Shown piece by piece: positions 7,279-17,219 of a stretch of 64,000 bases of DNA. The stretch is from Muribaculaceae bacterium (GTDB lineage Bacteria > Bacteroidota > Bacteroidia > Bacteroidales > Muribaculaceae). Where the stretch lies: contig JAEETL010000011.1 of assembly GCA_016290325.1 (NCBI GenBank), forward strand, positions 1-64,000, read 5' to 3'. The stretch's first letter is position 1. Each line of letters opens with the position of its first letter. The notes below the pieces were generated by a model. The model made no database searches. It worked only from the letters and a program-made list of their open reading frames with translations, and was not told the DNA's origin. The position numbers and the translations under genes are program-made.

Positions 7279-9128
7279 TCAGTCGATTTGTCGGCTGGTT
7301 TCTTTTTGCGGTAGTCGGCGGCGTACATGGCATCAATCAGTGGCCTGTAGCGCTTGCTGATGACGGCACGCTTGATTTTCAGGGTGTTGGTCAATTCACC
7401 ATTCTCCATGGTGAAAGCCTTGGGCAGCAGCACGAAACGCTTGATTTGCTCATAGCTGGCCAGGTCCTTTTGGTAGTCGTTGATGCGCTCTTCCATCATC
7501 TTGTGGATGTCGGAGTTGTTGACCAGTTCCTCGATATTGCGGTACTCGATGTGCTTCTTGTCGGCATAGGCCTTCAATTCCTCAAAAGCGGGCACAATGA
7601 GCGCCGACACATATTTTCGTCCATCACCAATGATGGTGACCTGCTCGATGAATTTATCCTGCCCCAGCATGGTCTCGAGCACTTGGGGTGCGATGTACTT
7701 GCCGTTGCTGGTTTTGAACAGGTCCTTGAGTCGTTCGGTGAGGATAAGTTCACCGGTGGGTGCGATTTCACCGCAGTCGCCGGTGTGGAACCACCCGTCG
7801 GCATCAATAGCCACGGCCGTTTCCTCGGGCTTGTTGTAATATCCCTTCATCACGGTCGGCCCCTTGACGAGAATCTCGTTCTTGTCGCCGATTTTCACCT
7901 GAATGCTCGAAATGGGCATGCCGATGGTTCCCAGTGTCCACTCACCGGGCTTGAAGAAGCTCACCGAGGCATTGGTCTCGCTCAGACCGTAACCAATGCA
8001 GATGTTGATGCCTATGGCATGCATGAACTCGGTAATGTTATCGCTCAGCATCGCGCCGGCAGTGGGGAACATTTTGCCGTCGATCACGCCAATGGCGCCG
8101 CGCAGCTTCTTGAAGACTTTCTTCTCAAAGTATTGGTATTGCTGCTCGATGAAAGCTGGCGCTTTCTTGCCCACGCGGGTATATTTCATGTTGCGCGCCT
8201 TGCCCACGCGGATGGCTTGCTTGACCAGCATGCGCACCACGGGCTTGGCATTGGCCAGGTTGTCATTGATGGCGGTATAGACCTTCTCCCAGAAACGGGG
8301 CACACTGCACATGTAGTTAGGTTGTACCTCCTTGACGGCGCGCTGGATTTCCTTGGGATTATAGTTGATGGCAACACGGATGCCGGTTGTGAGGCAAACC
8401 ATCGTCCAACCCAACTCAAACACATGGCTAAAGGGGAGGAAACTCAACGACACGTCGTTCTTGTCATCGATGATGGCATCAAAGCGCTCAACGTGGGCAT
8501 CCATCGCGGCGTTCATGTTGCTGTGCATGAGCATCACGCCCTTGGGCACGCCGGTGGTGCCCGACGTGTAGATCAAGTACATGATGTCAGAATCCACGCC
8601 CGACTGCTTGCGTTCTTCGATCTGATTGAGAACCTCCTTGCCTAACTTGTCGCCTGTAACGAGAAATTCTTCCCATGTGAGAGACGTCTTGTCGTCGGCA
8701 TCGTGCTTCACACTGGGGTGCAGGGTGACGATGAACTTGAGGGTAGGGCACTCGTCGATGATTTGGCGTGCGATATCATATTGACCTTGATCGCCTACAA
8801 ACAGGATTGTGGCACCTGAATCGTTCACGATATAGGCGGCCTCATCTTTGCTGCTGGTTGCATAGATGGGTACCGGGATGGCACGGTTATAAAATGCGGC
8901 AAAGTGGGTGATCAATATCTCGGGGCAGTTTTGGGTGAACAGGCACACCCGACCTTGAGGCTCAACGCCACCGGTGAAAAGTGCGCCCGCCGCGCGGTCA
9001 ATCAGCTCGGCAAAACCTTTCCAGGTAATGGATGACCACACCTGGGTCTCGTAGTCACGGAAACGTAGTGCCTCACGCTCGCCATATTTGACGCACTGTT
9101 TGGGGATAAGTTCTACAAATCTGTTCAT
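7272..9128 (-). CDS. Long-chain fatty acid-CoA ligase (AMP-forming)
   Basis: It activates fatty acids to acyl-CoA through an acyl-adenylate. The P-loop-like motif YTSGTTGVPKGV is at residues ~187-199, followed by GYGLSETNA and the hinge region WFHTGDCGE. At 618 residues it has the size of bacterial FadD/FACL15-type ligases. There is no signal peptide; it probably associates with the inner membrane. It appears to have its own promoter and may read through into prfB. The precise chain-length preference cannot be read from the sequence. Confidence 0.93.
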   Translation of the reverse strand: MNRFVELIPKQCVKYGEREALRFRDYETQVWSSITWKGFAELIDRAAGALFTGGVEPQGRVCLFTQNCPEILITHFAAFYNRAIPVPIYATSSKDEAAYIVNDSGATILFVGDQGQYDIARQIIDECPTLKFIVTLHPSVKHDADDKTSLTWEEFLVTGDKLGKEVLNQIEERKQSGVDSDIMYLIYTSGTTGVPKGVMLMHSNMNAAMDAHVERFDAIIDDKNDVSLSFLPFSHVFELGWTMVCLTTGIRVAINYNPKEIQRAVKEVQPNYMCSVPRFWEKVYTAINDNLANAKPVVRMLVKQAIRVGKARNMKYTRVGKKAPAFIEQQYQYFEKKVFKKLRGAIGVIDGKMFPTAGAMLSDNITEFMHAIGINICIGYGLSETNASVSFFKPGEWTLGTIGMPISSIQVKIGDKNEILVKGPTVMKGYYNKPEETAVAIDADGWFHTGDCGEIAPTGELILTERLKDLFKTSNGKYIAPQVLETMLGQDKFIEQVTIIGDGRKYVSALIVPAFEELKAYADKKHIEYRNIEELVNNSDIHKMMEERINDYQKDLASYEQIKRFVLLPKAFTMENGELTNTLKIKRAVISKRYRPLIDAMYAADYRKKKPADKSTDD

Positions 9129-9157
9129 ATCGCCATGTTGCTTTTGTTACTAATCGG

Positions 9158-9165
9158 CAAAGATA
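9158..9165 (-). promoter_or_regulatory. -7 element TATCTTTG upstream of the acyl-CoA ligase
   Basis: A match to TAnnTTTG on the minus strand, 30 nt before the ATG at 9128. No good -33 partner was found. Confidence 0.45.
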
Positions 9166-9289
9166 ATCAAAAATAGTGAAATGACCATAATGGAAAGCGG
9201 CAAAACTATGATATTCTTCTAAACATTTATACATTTTTAGGGCCGATTGGGGAGTTGGCTGAAATTGTTGATAAATATTTTTGCCGAAA

Positions 9290-9322
9290 TTTGTGTTATT
9301 AAATAATTAAGTATTAATTTTG
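9290..9322 (+). promoter_or_regulatory. Promoter TTTG-N21-TAATTTTG
   Basis: TTTG at 9290-9293 and TAATTTTG at 9315-9322 lie upstream of the secreted FGE-like gene, giving a ~85-nt 5' leader. Confidence 0.5.
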
Positions 9323-9412
9323 TAAGTTATATTAAATGGCAATGGCAGAACGATAGCAATCTGCATAATGTGTGGAATAACTAATATCAATAAATAAATT
9401 ACATTAGAAAAG

Positions 9413-11395
9413 ATGAAACTGACTACGCTTTTTTCGTTGATTTTATTATCAACAGCAGTGGCGCTGGCAGGACCGCGTCAGTATTCGAGCAACATCGTGG
9501 GCGATGTGAACGCCGACGGTGATGTGAATATCGCAGATATCAATGCGGTAATCAACGTGGTTTTAGGCGCACCCTATGACTCCAAGTGTGATGTGAACAA
9601 TGACGGTGATATTAATATCTCCGATATCAATTTCTTGATTGATATCATCTTGAGGGGTCCCGTGGTGCCCACTGTCGAGACCGGTATGTACATGGGCTTG
9701 ATGGGTTACAACCAGACATTAACCACTAAGGAGATTTCCTTGCTTGATTCTACAACGGTATTCCAGTTCAATGACTTTGTGGCATCGTTGACGACTCAGC
9801 CTGGTCGCCTGCTTTACTATTCGGTTGACAAGGCGCTCGACGCGCTCAATGCCGCCCAGTATCCCGAGAATTTGCAGAATGTGGCCATCGTTACTTTCAC
9901 CGAGGGCTTGGACCAGGGTTCACTGATGATGACCGACAAGTATGATACCGAGGCCGAATATGCTCAGGCTATCAAGACCCGCATCGCCGATGAACGCGTC
10001 TATGGCCGCTCCATCAAGGCCTACACCGTTGGTCTTCTCAACGATAACGTGATTGACGCCAACAAATTCCGCTCCAATCTGTATGCTCTGTCGAGCGATT
10101 CAACCAAGGCCATTGAGGTTAACAACATGACCGAGGTGAATACCCGTTTCCAGGAGATTGCCGACGACTTGGTAAGCCGCAACATGTCCGAGACCCTGAC
10201 CCTGATTTTCCCCGGTGTGGGTTCTGGTACCCGCATCCGTTTCACTTTGGATGAGGTGGATAATGAGACCGTGAACGATTCCCAGGTTTATATCGAGGGT
10301 ACCTTCTCGCTCAAGACACGCAGCTTGACCGACATCACTTATCAGGGCATGACATGCACCGCTGGCGACAGCGTGGCCGCATCAAGTGTCGATGGCATGT
10401 TTGTGACATTGGTATTCGACGGCATTCAGCTTGACAGCGAGGAGCGCATTGTGAAGAAGAACATCAAGGAGTGGTATTGGGTTGAAGACGCCCAGACATG
10501 GGCACTCAGCACCGAGTTCTCGGCTAGCATGCTTCCTGAGATCGAGAGCACCTATTCCAGCGCTCTGGTGATGCTGTTGATGGATTGCAGCTCGGTTATG
10601 GATGACAATTTCACCGATTTGCAGGCTGCTGCCAACTCATTTATTGAGCGCATGCAGAACTACAACACCATTCCTGGTGAATTCACCGTTAACGGCGTTT
10701 CGTTCCAGATGGTAGCCATCGAGGGCGGCACGTTTACTATGGGTGTTGACAGCGCTGCTGTTGAGAGCGGCATGGCCAACGTAGACGAGCTTCCCGCTCA
10801 CGAGGTGACCGTTTCGAGCTACTCAATCGGTCAAACCGAGGTGACTCAAGAGCTCTGGCAGGCTGTGATGGGTTCCAACCCGAGCAGCTTTACTGGCGAC
10901 CTGCAGCGACCTGTTGAGCAGGTGAGCTGGGAAGACTGCCAGGAGTTTATCGCTCGCCTCAATGCAATTACCGGCAAGAATTTCCGCCTGCCTACCGAGG
11001 CCGAGTGGGAATATGCTGCCCGTGGCGGTAACAAGAGCACTGGTACCATCTATGCTGGCAGCGATGAGCTGGAGGATGTGGCATGGTACTACGGCAACAG
11101 TTATGCTGTAGGTCCTTACAGCGCTGACTATGGTACTCACGCTGTTGGCACCAAGCACGCCAATGAGTTGGGTCTCTACGACATGTGCGGTAACGTGTTT
11201 GAGTGGTGCTCCGACTGGTATGGCGAGTACAATGAGGAAGCTCAGGAGAATCCTGTTGGTCCCGAAATGGGTGTACGCCGCGTGACCCGTGGTGGTAGCT
11301 GGTTCAGCGTTTCCCGCGACAGCCGCATCACCTTCCGCGGCAATGAGGCTCCCACAAGCCGCAGCTATTCTCTCGGCTTGCGTTTGGCACTGTAA
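9413..11395 (+). CDS. Secreted dockerin / vWA-like / formylglycine-enzyme-like protein
   Basis: The 660-residue protein has a signal peptide (~1-19) and, unusually, two dockerin-type repeats directly after it (GDVNADGDVNIAD, CDVNNDGDINISD; residues ~30-80). Residues ~85-430 resemble a von Willebrand A-type fold (LLYYSVDKALDAL, VAIVTFTEGLD, VMLLMDCSSVMDD), possibly interrupted by an inserted beta domain. The C-terminal ~215 residues are an FGE-sulfatase/SUMF1-type domain: MVAIEGGTFTMG, EVTQELWQAVMG, FRLPTEAEWEYAARGG, MCGNVFEWCSDW, RVTRGGSW. In many Bacteroidetes this domain has binding or unknown roles rather than sulfatase activation. It is followed by a strong terminator. The substrate or partner is unknown. 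Confidence 0.85.
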   Translation: MKLTTLFSLILLSTAVALAGPRQYSSNIVGDVNADGDVNIADINAVINVVLGAPYDSKCDVNNDGDINISDINFLIDIILRGPVVPTVETGMYMGLMGYNQTLTTKEISLLDSTTVFQFNDFVASLTTQPGRLLYYSVDKALDALNAAQYPENLQNVAIVTFTEGLDQGSLMMTDKYDTEAEYAQAIKTRIADERVYGRSIKAYTVGLLNDNVIDANKFRSNLYALSSDSTKAIEVNNMTEVNTRFQEIADDLVSRNMSETLTLIFPGVGSGTRIRFTLDEVDNETVNDSQVYIEGTFSLKTRSLTDITYQGMTCTAGDSVAASSVDGMFVTLVFDGIQLDSEERIVKKNIKEWYWVEDAQTWALSTEFSASMLPEIESTYSSALVMLLMDCSSVMDDNFTDLQAAANSFIERMQNYNTIPGEFTVNGVSFQMVAIEGGTFTMGVDSAAVESGMANVDELPAHEVTVSSYSIGQTEVTQELWQAVMGSNPSSFTGDLQRPVEQVSWEDCQEFIARLNAITGKNFRLPTEAEWEYAARGGNKSTGTIYAGSDELEDVAWYYGNSYAVGPYSADYGTHAVGTKHANELGLYDMCGNVFEWCSDWYGEYNEEAQENPVGPEMGVRRVTRGGSWFSVSRDSRITFRGNEAPTSRSYSLGLRLAL

Positions 11396-11423
11396 TTTGA
11401 TGGTGCTTGACCGATAACCTGAC

Positions 11424-11467
11424 AATGCATCCGATGAAGGTGGCTTTCCTTCGTCGGATGCATTTAC
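11424..11467 (+). terminator. 17-bp terminator hairpin
   Basis: AATGCATCCGATGAAGG pairs with CCTTCGTCGGATGCATT (one G-U) around a 7-nt loop, between the FGE-like gene and the PrsW gene. The T-run is short. Confidence 0.65.
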
Positions 11468-11490
11468 AATAACAATAAATGTAAAACATT

Positions 11491-12252
11491 ATGTTGCTTA
11501 TCCTTATCACGGCGCTCATACCAGCCGTTATCTTGGGCTGGTGGATCTACAAGAAGGACTCAGCGCAGCCCGAGCCTCCACAAATGCTAGCCAAGGCCTT
11601 CCTTTATGGCGTGGGCTCTACTTTTGTGACTTTAGTCATTACCTCGTTCATGTCTATGATGGGGGTGATGGTTTATGAACTGGGCTCATTTGCTGGAGCG
11701 GTCTCGACTGCCTTGTTTGCCGCCGCTCTGCCTGAGGAAATCGCCAAATTGCTCATGCTGTGGCTGTTCTTGCGCAAGAATCCTTTCTATGATGAGTACT
11801 TTGACGGCATCGTCTATGCTGCTTGTGTGGGATTGGGCTTTGCGGGTACCGAGAACGTCCTTTATCTACTCCAGAGCGAGGACTGGTTGGGCACCGGTAT
11901 CGTGCGAGGCATAACGGCTGTGCCTGCCCATTTCGCTATCGCTTGTGCCATGGGTTACTTCTACAGCAAGCGCCACTTTGGTGACCGCAGCAGGTTCACG
12001 GCCTGCTGTGTGCTGGCGGTGCCTGTTTTGATTCATTGGGTCTACGACGCACTGGCCTTTAGCGAGGGCATTTTCCCCGCGCTCTCGGTCGTTATCAATG
12101 TGCTGTTTGTCGTGCTCATTTGGATTGTGTATAAGCGAACCATGGGCCGAATCGATGACTTGCAGCGCATGGACAACGCCCGCCGCACTCCACCGCCTCT
12201 TCCCGGAAGCGGCCCAACCCTGCCTCCACCTCCACCGCCATTTCAGCAATAA
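11491..12252 (+). CDS. PrsW family intramembrane metalloprotease
   Basis: A 253-residue protein with about seven hydrophobic segments. The family motifs are visible: PEEIAKLLMLW (double Glu), GLGFAGTENVLYLL (Glu-Asn), and a His in VPAHFAIACAMGY plus a later His in LIHWVYDAL. PrsW-type proteases cut membrane-bound substrates such as anti-sigma factors; the substrate here is unknown. The C-terminus is a Pro-rich tail (PPPLPGSGPTLPPPPPPF) likely in the cytoplasm. The gene is convergent with the S41 peptidase gene, sharing a bidirectional terminator. It could relate to the ECF/anti-sigma pair 10 kb away, but nothing in the sequence shows this. Confidence 0.88.
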   Translation: MLLILITALIPAVILGWWIYKKDSAQPEPPQMLAKAFLYGVGSTFVTLVITSFMSMMGVMVYELGSFAGAVSTALFAAALPEEIAKLLMLWLFLRKNPFYDEYFDGIVYAACVGLGFAGTENVLYLLQSEDWLGTGIVRGITAVPAHFAIACAMGYFYSKRHFGDRSRFTACCVLAVPVLIHWVYDALAFSEGIFPALSVVINVLFVVLIWIVYKRTMGRIDDLQRMDNARRTPPPLPGSGPTLPPPPPPFQQ

Positions 12253-12271
12253 TCATGTGAAACCCAATATG

Positions 12272-12314
12272 TTTAGGGCTATAGGTCAATATTGAAGCGA
12301 CCTATAGCCCTAAA
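12272..12314. terminator. Bidirectional 16-bp terminator hairpin
   Basis: TTTAGGGCTATAGGTC pairs perfectly with GACCTATAGCCCTAAA around an 11-nt loop, between two convergent genes. Confidence 0.85.
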
Positions 12315-12346
12315 AATGTCTCGTTCAAGAAAAGCGGCTGTTACTG

Positions 12347-13984
12347 CTATTTGTCATTGCGCTTGACCAAGCGCTCATATTCGGGATTGCCCTCGCGCAG
12401 CAATCGGTCATAACGCTCACGGTCATTGAGCACCTCGATGGCGGCCTTGAGGTCGCGGTTGCGGTGGTTGATGACCACGCTATAGGCGCTAGCGCTGCTA
12501 TACACATCGCGGGCGATAAGTCCCTTGATGATGTCCTTGAGCAGAGACTCGCTCGTGCGGAATTTCTCCTCGTCATACTTCACGCTGTCTTTCTCGCCCA
12601 ATGCGATGAAATCACGCATCATCTCGTCGGTGACGATGAAGTTTTCGTCAAAGTCCTTTACGGTTTTGTATTTCTTGGCTATGGACTTGCGGTTCTTGTC
12701 CACATAGCTGATGGCAAACTGGTTGGTGATACCCTTGGCGACAAGGTCGCGGTAATAAATGGTGTACTCGGTCGTGTCGATGGGCACATACACGTCGGGC
12801 ATCACACCGCCGCCACCGTAGATGGTGCGGCCATTCAGCCGTGTTGTGTAGCGCAGGGTATCATTGAACTGGATGCTGTCCAGGCTGTAGTATTCACCCT
12901 CGTTGGCACGGTCGAGCAGCTCTTTCTCATAGGCTTTCTTGTCGCCACGGTCATAGGGCTTCTGGATGCAGCGTCCGCTAGGCGTATAATAGCGGGCTAC
13001 GGTCAAGCGCATCATTGAGCCGTCTTCAAAGCGGAACGGCCTTTGCACCAGCCCCTTGCCGAATGTGCGGCGGCCGACGACAACAGCGCGGTCCCAATCC
13101 TGCATCGCGCCGGCAAAAATTTCGGCGGCCGATGCCGAGTACTGGTTGACCATGACCACCATGTGCAGGTCTTTATAGTCGCCCCAGCCGTTGGCATTGG
13201 CCTCGTTGCGGGGTGAGTGCTCGCCCTCGGTGTAGACCATGAGTTGACCACGCTCCAGGAACTCATTGCACATGTCGATGGCGGCATTCAGGTAACCGCC
13301 TCCGTTATCGCTCAAATCCATGATGAGCTGGGTCATGCCTTGCCTTTTCAGGTCTTTCAAGGCATCGATCATTTCCTCGTGGGTTTTGGCACCGAAACGC
13401 GAGATGCGTAGGTAACCCGTCTGCTCGTCGAGCATGTAGCTGGCATCGATGCTGTTCAGCGGGATGTTGTCGCGCGTGATGCGGAAGGTGATCAACTCCT
13501 TCACGCCAGCGCGTTTCACCTGCACGGTGACGTTAGTCCCCTTCTTGCCGCGCAGCCGTTTCTGGATGTCGCTGTTTTTCATCTTCACGCCCGCTATGGT
13601 GGTGTCGTTTACCGTGATGATGCGGTCTCCGGCAATGATGCCCACGCGCTCACTGGGCCCGCCCGGAACGGTTTGGATGACATAGAGCGTGTCCTTGTTC
13701 ATGTTGAACTGGATGCCCACGCCACTGAACTCGCCCTGAAGGGGTTCCTCTAACTCCTTGGTCTCCTTTGCATCGGTATATGACGAGTGGGGGTCCAGGC
13801 TTTCCAGCATGCCCTTGATGGCTTCCTCGATGAGTTTATCCTCGTTGACTGTGTCCACATACAGGGTGCTGATGGCATACTCGGCGTTGAGCAGTTTCTG
13901 CATCGCCTGGGGCGAGGAACGCTGTGCGGTTGTAGTCAGCGAAATGGCTAAGCACAGAGGCAAAGCTAACAGTATCTTTTTCAT
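12347..13984 (-). CDS. S41 family C-terminal processing peptidase
   Basis: A periplasmic tail-specific serine protease of 545 residues. It has a signal peptide (to ~A20), an N-terminal helical part, a PDZ domain (~85-175, GVGIQF ... GDRIITVND), and the peptidase core with MDLSDNGGGYL (~222-232). The catalytic Ser is in QYSASAAEIF (~282-290) and the Lys in RTFGKGLVQ (K310). The long C-terminal region is typical of Bacteroidetes members. It is the last gene of the parE-coaD-S41 operon, 14 nt after coaD. Confidence 0.95.
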   Translation of the reverse strand: MKKILLALPLCLAISLTTTAQRSSPQAMQKLLNAEYAISTLYVDTVNEDKLIEEAIKGMLESLDPHSSYTDAKETKELEEPLQGEFSGVGIQFNMNKDTLYVIQTVPGGPSERVGIIAGDRIITVNDTTIAGVKMKNSDIQKRLRGKKGTNVTVQVKRAGVKELITFRITRDNIPLNSIDASYMLDEQTGYLRISRFGAKTHEEMIDALKDLKRQGMTQLIMDLSDNGGGYLNAAIDMCNEFLERGQLMVYTEGEHSPRNEANANGWGDYKDLHMVVMVNQYSASAAEIFAGAMQDWDRAVVVGRRTFGKGLVQRPFRFEDGSMMRLTVARYYTPSGRCIQKPYDRGDKKAYEKELLDRANEGEYYSLDSIQFNDTLRYTTRLNGRTIYGGGGVMPDVYVPIDTTEYTIYYRDLVAKGITNQFAISYVDKNRKSIAKKYKTVKDFDENFIVTDEMMRDFIALGEKDSVKYDEEKFRTSESLLKDIIKGLIARDVYSSASAYSVVINHRNRDLKAAIEVLNDRERYDRLLREGNPEYERLVKRNDK

Positions 13985-13998
13985 TCTCGGATTTGGAT

Positions 13999-14511
13999 TT
14001 ATTTATTGGTGGCCGGGAGCAGGGTGATATCGGCTCCCTTGGGTAAATATGAGCTCACGTCCTGACCATAGAGGTATAGCTCGCGAACGATGCTGCTGCT
14101 GATGTGGCTATACTCGGGCAGGGTGTAAAGCAGGATGGTCTCAATGCCGCTCAGGTCACGGTTGACCTCGGCCAGGTGTTTCTCGTTCTCAAAGTCCTGG
14201 ATGAGTCGCACGCCGCGCACGATAAACTGCGCACCGACGGCATGGGCGGCCTCGATCGTCATGCCGTTATAGGCGATGACCTCGACATTGGGGTCGTCCT
14301 TGAAGACTTTTTCAATCCACGCTTTGCGTTGCTCCATGCTCATGAACGACCGCTTGTCGGAGTTCACGCCGATGGCGATGACAAACCGGTCAAACAACGG
14401 CAGGGCACGCCTCACGATGGATTCGTGGCCACAAGTAAAAGGATCAAATGAACCGGGGAAAATCGCTACGCGCTCCCCTTTTTTATCATCAGTGCACTGT
14501 AATGTCTTCAT
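13999..14511 (-). CDS. coaD: Phosphopantetheine adenylyltransferase
   Basis: It transfers AMP to 4'-phosphopantetheine in coenzyme A synthesis. The nucleotidyltransferase motif is [18 protein letters not shown] (TxGH type) and the second signature is [13 protein letters not shown]. From the ATG at 14511 the protein has 170 residues, ~14 more than usual at the N-terminus, and overlaps the end of parE by 23 nt. A shorter GTG start near VAIFPG is possible. The overlap suggests translational coupling to parE. Confidence 0.95.
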   Translation of the reverse strand: MKTLQCTDDKKGERVAIFPGSFDPFTCGHESIVRRALPLFDRFVIAIGVNSDKRSFMSMEQRKAWIEKVFKDDPNVEVIAYNGMTIEAAHAVGAQFIVRGVRLIQDFENEKHLAEVNRDLSGIETILLYTLPEYSHISSSIVRELYLYGQDVSSYLPKGADITLLPATNK

Positions 14512-16474
14512 CGTCTTCGTTCACTAGGTTGTCAATAATAAAGCCCTGGCGCTCCATCGTGTTCTTGCCCATAAAGAAGGCAAGCATCTGGTTCACCGAG
14601 TCCTCCTTGCGCAGCTGTACGCGGTCCAGACGCATCTCGGGGCCGATAAAGTCCTTGAACTCGTCGGGAGAAATCTCGCCCAGTCCTTTGAATCGTGTGA
14701 TCTCGGCATACTCGCCCAGCTTGTCGAGAGCGGCCATGCGCTCCTCATCATTGTAGCAGTAGTAGGTTTCCACTTTCTGAGGCTTGGCCTCGCGCTTGGT
14801 CGAGCGTGACTTGCGTTTGGCTTCCTTCTTATTGAGCACGCGGAAAAGCGGCGTTTGCAGGATATACAGGTGACCAGTCTTGATGAGCTCGGGACAGAAT
14901 TGCAGGAAATAGGTCAACAGCAACAAGCGGATGTGCATACCGTCAACATCGGCATCGGTGGCGATGATGACCTTGTTGTAGCGCAGGCCGTCGATGCCGT
15001 CCTCGATGTTCAGCGCGGCTTGCAGCAGGGCAAACTCGGTGTTGGTGATGACCTTTTTCGGGTCGAGCCCGTAGGTGTTCAGCGGCTTTCCGCGCAGCGA
15101 GAAGACTGCTTGGGTCTCCACGTCGCGTATCTTGGTGATGCTGCCGCTCGCGCTCAGACCCTCGGTGATGAAAATCGAGCTCTCGCTGCGACGGTCATTA
15201 TCCTTGGGAGCACGTGAGTCGTTGAAGTGGACACGGCAGTCGCGCAGCTTGTCGTTGTGCAAGGCCGCTTTCTTAACATTCTCGCGCACCTGCTTGCTCA
15301 CGCCGGCGATGGCCTTGCGCTCGCGCTCGTTGTCCTGGATTTTCTTCAACAGCACCTCGGCGGTCTCGGGCGCCTTGTGCAAGTAGTCGTCAAGTTCCTT
15401 CTTGATGAAGTCGTTGATGTACTTGTAGATGGTGGGGCCACCTTTCCACATGATGCTGCTGCCCAGCTTGATCTTGGTCTGGGACTCGAACACGGGTTCC
15501 TCAACCTTGATGCTGATGGCGGCAACGATACCGTTGCGTATGTCGCTGTACTCGAAGTTCTTGCCGTAGAATTCCTTGATGGTCCTCGACAACGCCTCGC
15601 GGAAGGCACTCTGGTGGGTGCCGCCTTGGGTGGTGTGCTGGCCGTTGACAAACGAGTAGAACTCCTCGCCCAGTTGGGCGGCATGAGTGATGACCACCTC
15701 GATGTCGTTGCCCGTGAAGTGCATCAGCGGGTAGAGCGGGTCATTGGTCATGTTCTCTTTTACCAAATCGCTCAAGCCGTTGCGTGAATGGTACTTCTTG
15801 CCGTTAAACGTGAGCGTGAGGCCCGTGTTCAGGTAGGAGTAGTTCTTGATCATCTGTTCGATGATCTCCTCGCGGAACTCATAGTTCTTGAAAATGCTCG
15901 CGTCGGGGGTGAAGCGCACCAGTGTGCCGTTCTCCTCGCCCTCATTGGCGGCGACAACGCCACTCTCCTCTTTGACCACGCCCTCGCTGTAGGTCACCGA
16001 GGCGCATTGACCGTCACGCACGCTACGGATGTAGAACTTGGTGGACAACGCGTTCACCGCCTTGATACCCACGCCGTTCAAACCCACCGACCGCTTATAG
16101 GTCTGGGTGTCATACTTCGCACCGGTGTTCATCTTTGACGAGGCGGCTTTGACCTGGTCCAAGGGGATGCCGCGACCGTAGTCACGGATTGAGACAGTGC
16201 CGTCGGCCACGTCAATGTCAATCGTCGGCTTGGCATAGCCCGTGTTGAACTCATCGATGCTGTTGTCGATTACCTCCTTGATGAGCACATAGATGCCGTC
16301 ATCGTTCTGTGAGCCGTCGCCCAGCTTGCCGATATACATGCCAGGGCGCAGGCGGATATGTTCGCGAGGGGTGAGGGTAATCAGCTGGTCATAACCGCCA
16401 AAGTCACTACCGCTTTGCTGCCCAGTGTTTACCTCAGGCTCCTCTATGATTTGATTCTCTTTGTCTTTTGACAT
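14489..16474 (-). CDS. parE: DNA topoisomerase IV subunit B
   Basis: The ATPase subunit of the type II topoisomerase that decatenates chromosomes. The GHKL ATP site shows [10 protein letters not shown] and DYGRGIPLD; the transducer domain follows; the TOPRIM domain has [11 protein letters not shown] instead of the EGDSAGG of GyrB, and [10 protein letters not shown]. The ASGSI variant is what I associate with Bacteroidetes ParE. At 661 residues it is full length. It is the first gene of the operon with coaD and the S41 peptidase. Confidence 0.95.
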   Translation of the reverse strand: MSKDKENQIIEEPEVNTGQQSGSDFGGYDQLITLTPREHIRLRPGMYIGKLGDGSQNDDGIYVLIKEVIDNSIDEFNTGYAKPTIDIDVADGTVSIRDYGRGIPLDQVKAASSKMNTGAKYDTQTYKRSVGLNGVGIKAVNALSTKFYIRSVRDGQCASVTYSEGVVKEESGVVAANEGEENGTLVRFTPDASIFKNYEFREEIIEQMIKNYSYLNTGLTLTFNGKKYHSRNGLSDLVKENMTNDPLYPLMHFTGNDIEVVITHAAQLGEEFYSFVNGQHTTQGGTHQSAFREALSRTIKEFYGKNFEYSDIRNGIVAAISIKVEEPVFESQTKIKLGSSIMWKGGPTIYKYINDFIKKELDDYLHKAPETAEVLLKKIQDNERERKAIAGVSKQVRENVKKAALHNDKLRDCRVHFNDSRAPKDNDRRSESSIFITEGLSASGSITKIRDVETQAVFSLRGKPLNTYGLDPKKVITNTEFALLQAALNIEDGIDGLRYNKVIIATDADVDGMHIRLLLLTYFLQFCPELIKTGHLYILQTPLFRVLNKKEAKRKSRSTKREAKPQKVETYYCYNDEERMAALDKLGEYAEITRFKGLGEISPDEFKDFIGPEMRLDRVQLRKEDSVNQMLAFFMGKNTMERQGFIIDNLVNEDDEDITVH

Positions 16475-16496
16475 ACTTTACCTTTGTTTTAACCTG

Positions 16497-16504
16497 CAAA
16501 GATA
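16497..16504 (-). promoter_or_regulatory. -7 element TATCTTTG upstream of parE
   Basis: A match to TAnnTTTG on the minus strand 23 nt before the parE ATG; the -33 position is A/T-rich without a TTTG. Confidence 0.5.
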
Positions 16505-16517
16505 GCATTTTTTTTTG

Positions 16518-16545
16518 AGTTAACAGTTAATAGTGAACAGATAAA
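16518..16545. repeat. 7-nt periodic tract upstream of the parE promoter
   Basis: Units AGTTAAC, AGTTAAT, AGTGAAC and AGATAAA in register. Unlike most other tracts of this kind here it is not at a stop codon. The rest of 16546-16664 holds an isolated TACCTTTG (16642-16649, plus strand) with no gene to serve. Confidence 0.6.
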
Positions 16546-16664
16546 AGATGCGGAGCTGAACTGGAACACTCAAACAAGATAGGAGAGTTCAGTTTTTGTG
16601 GCCGTCGAGGTTTGTTATTGACAGTCGATGATGGGGCGACTTACCTTTGCATGGGGAATGAGAT

Positions 16665-16723
16665 GGAAATAAAAAATAATCCCGCAAACTCCCCGTTGCT
16701 TTTCAACGGAAAGTGTGCGGGAT
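16665..16723 (-). terminator. Nested terminator hairpin after cdd
   Basis: The outer stem ATCCCGCA/TGCGGGAT (16679-16686 with 16716-16723) encloses the inner stem CCGTTG/CAACGG. On the minus strand it is followed by a T-rich run (ATTATTTTTTATTT). Confidence 0.75.
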
Positions 16724-16745
16724 CAATGCGTCAACGTGATAAGGG

Positions 16746-17210
16746 TCAGAACTCGGTAAAGGACAGCGGCATGGTGTCCTTGAAACTGTCGAGGATGTAG
16801 ATTTTTTCCTTGCCGGCGAGGATGAGCTCGATGGGATGCCCGTTTTTCTCAAACTCGAGGAAGGCCTGGCGGCACACGCCACAGGGGGCGGTGGGCTCCT
16901 CGACAAAGTCGCCGCGGGTGAAAGAAGTGATGGCGACGGTCTTGACGGCAACACCCGGGAAATTGGCACCGGCAGAGTAGAGCGCGGCTCGCTCGCCGCA
17001 TATGCCGGCAAAGGCCGCATTCTCCTGATTTGCACCGATAAACACCTCGCCGTTATCGAGCATCAGCGCGGCTCCAACCTTGAAATTACTATATGGAGAG
17101 TAGGAGTGTGAAGTGGCCTCGCGAGCAAGGTCAACTAATTTTTTTTGCTCCTCGGTGAGTTCATTATAAGAATAAACCCTTACCTTTGTGGTGATTTTCT
17201 TTTCGGTCAT
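16746..17210 (-). CDS. cdd: Cytidine deaminase
   Basis: It deaminates cytidine and deoxycytidine in pyrimidine salvage. Zinc ligands and the catalytic Glu are visible in AAFAGICGERAAL and PCGVCRQAFLEF. From the ATG at 17210 it has 154 residues, close to the ~130-150 of tetrameric enzymes. A longer frame upstream to 17345 exists but runs through the muramidase coding region and adds a non-family extension, so it is rejected. Its start codon is only 9 nt from the start codon of the oppositely oriented muramidase. Confidence 0.95.
   Translation of the reverse strand: MTEKKITTKVRVYSYNELTEEQKKLVDLAREATSHSYSPYSNFKVGAALMLDNGEVFIGANQENAAFAGICGERAALYSAGANFPGVAVKTVAITSFTRGDFVEEPTAPCGVCRQAFLEFEKNGHPIELILAGKEKIYILDSFKDTMPLSFTEF
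17181..17188 (+). promoter_or_regulatory. -7 element TACCTTTG for the muramidase, inside cdd
   Basis: Plus-strand TAnnTTTG match 31 nt before the muramidase ATG, within codons ~8-10 of cdd. No good TTTG is found at the right distance. Confidence 0.45.
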
Positions 17211-17219
17211 AACGAAATT

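Noticed and set aside
7185-8645. Plus-strand frame of 486 codons opposite the acyl-CoA ligase
   Set aside because: Composition is that of a reverse-strand shadow; the minus strand encodes a full ligase.
16642-16649. Isolated TACCTTTG and a 45-codon frame at 16663
   Set aside because: No -33 box at the right distance, and the frame runs through the cdd terminator and into cdd antisense; probably chance or a minor antisense start.
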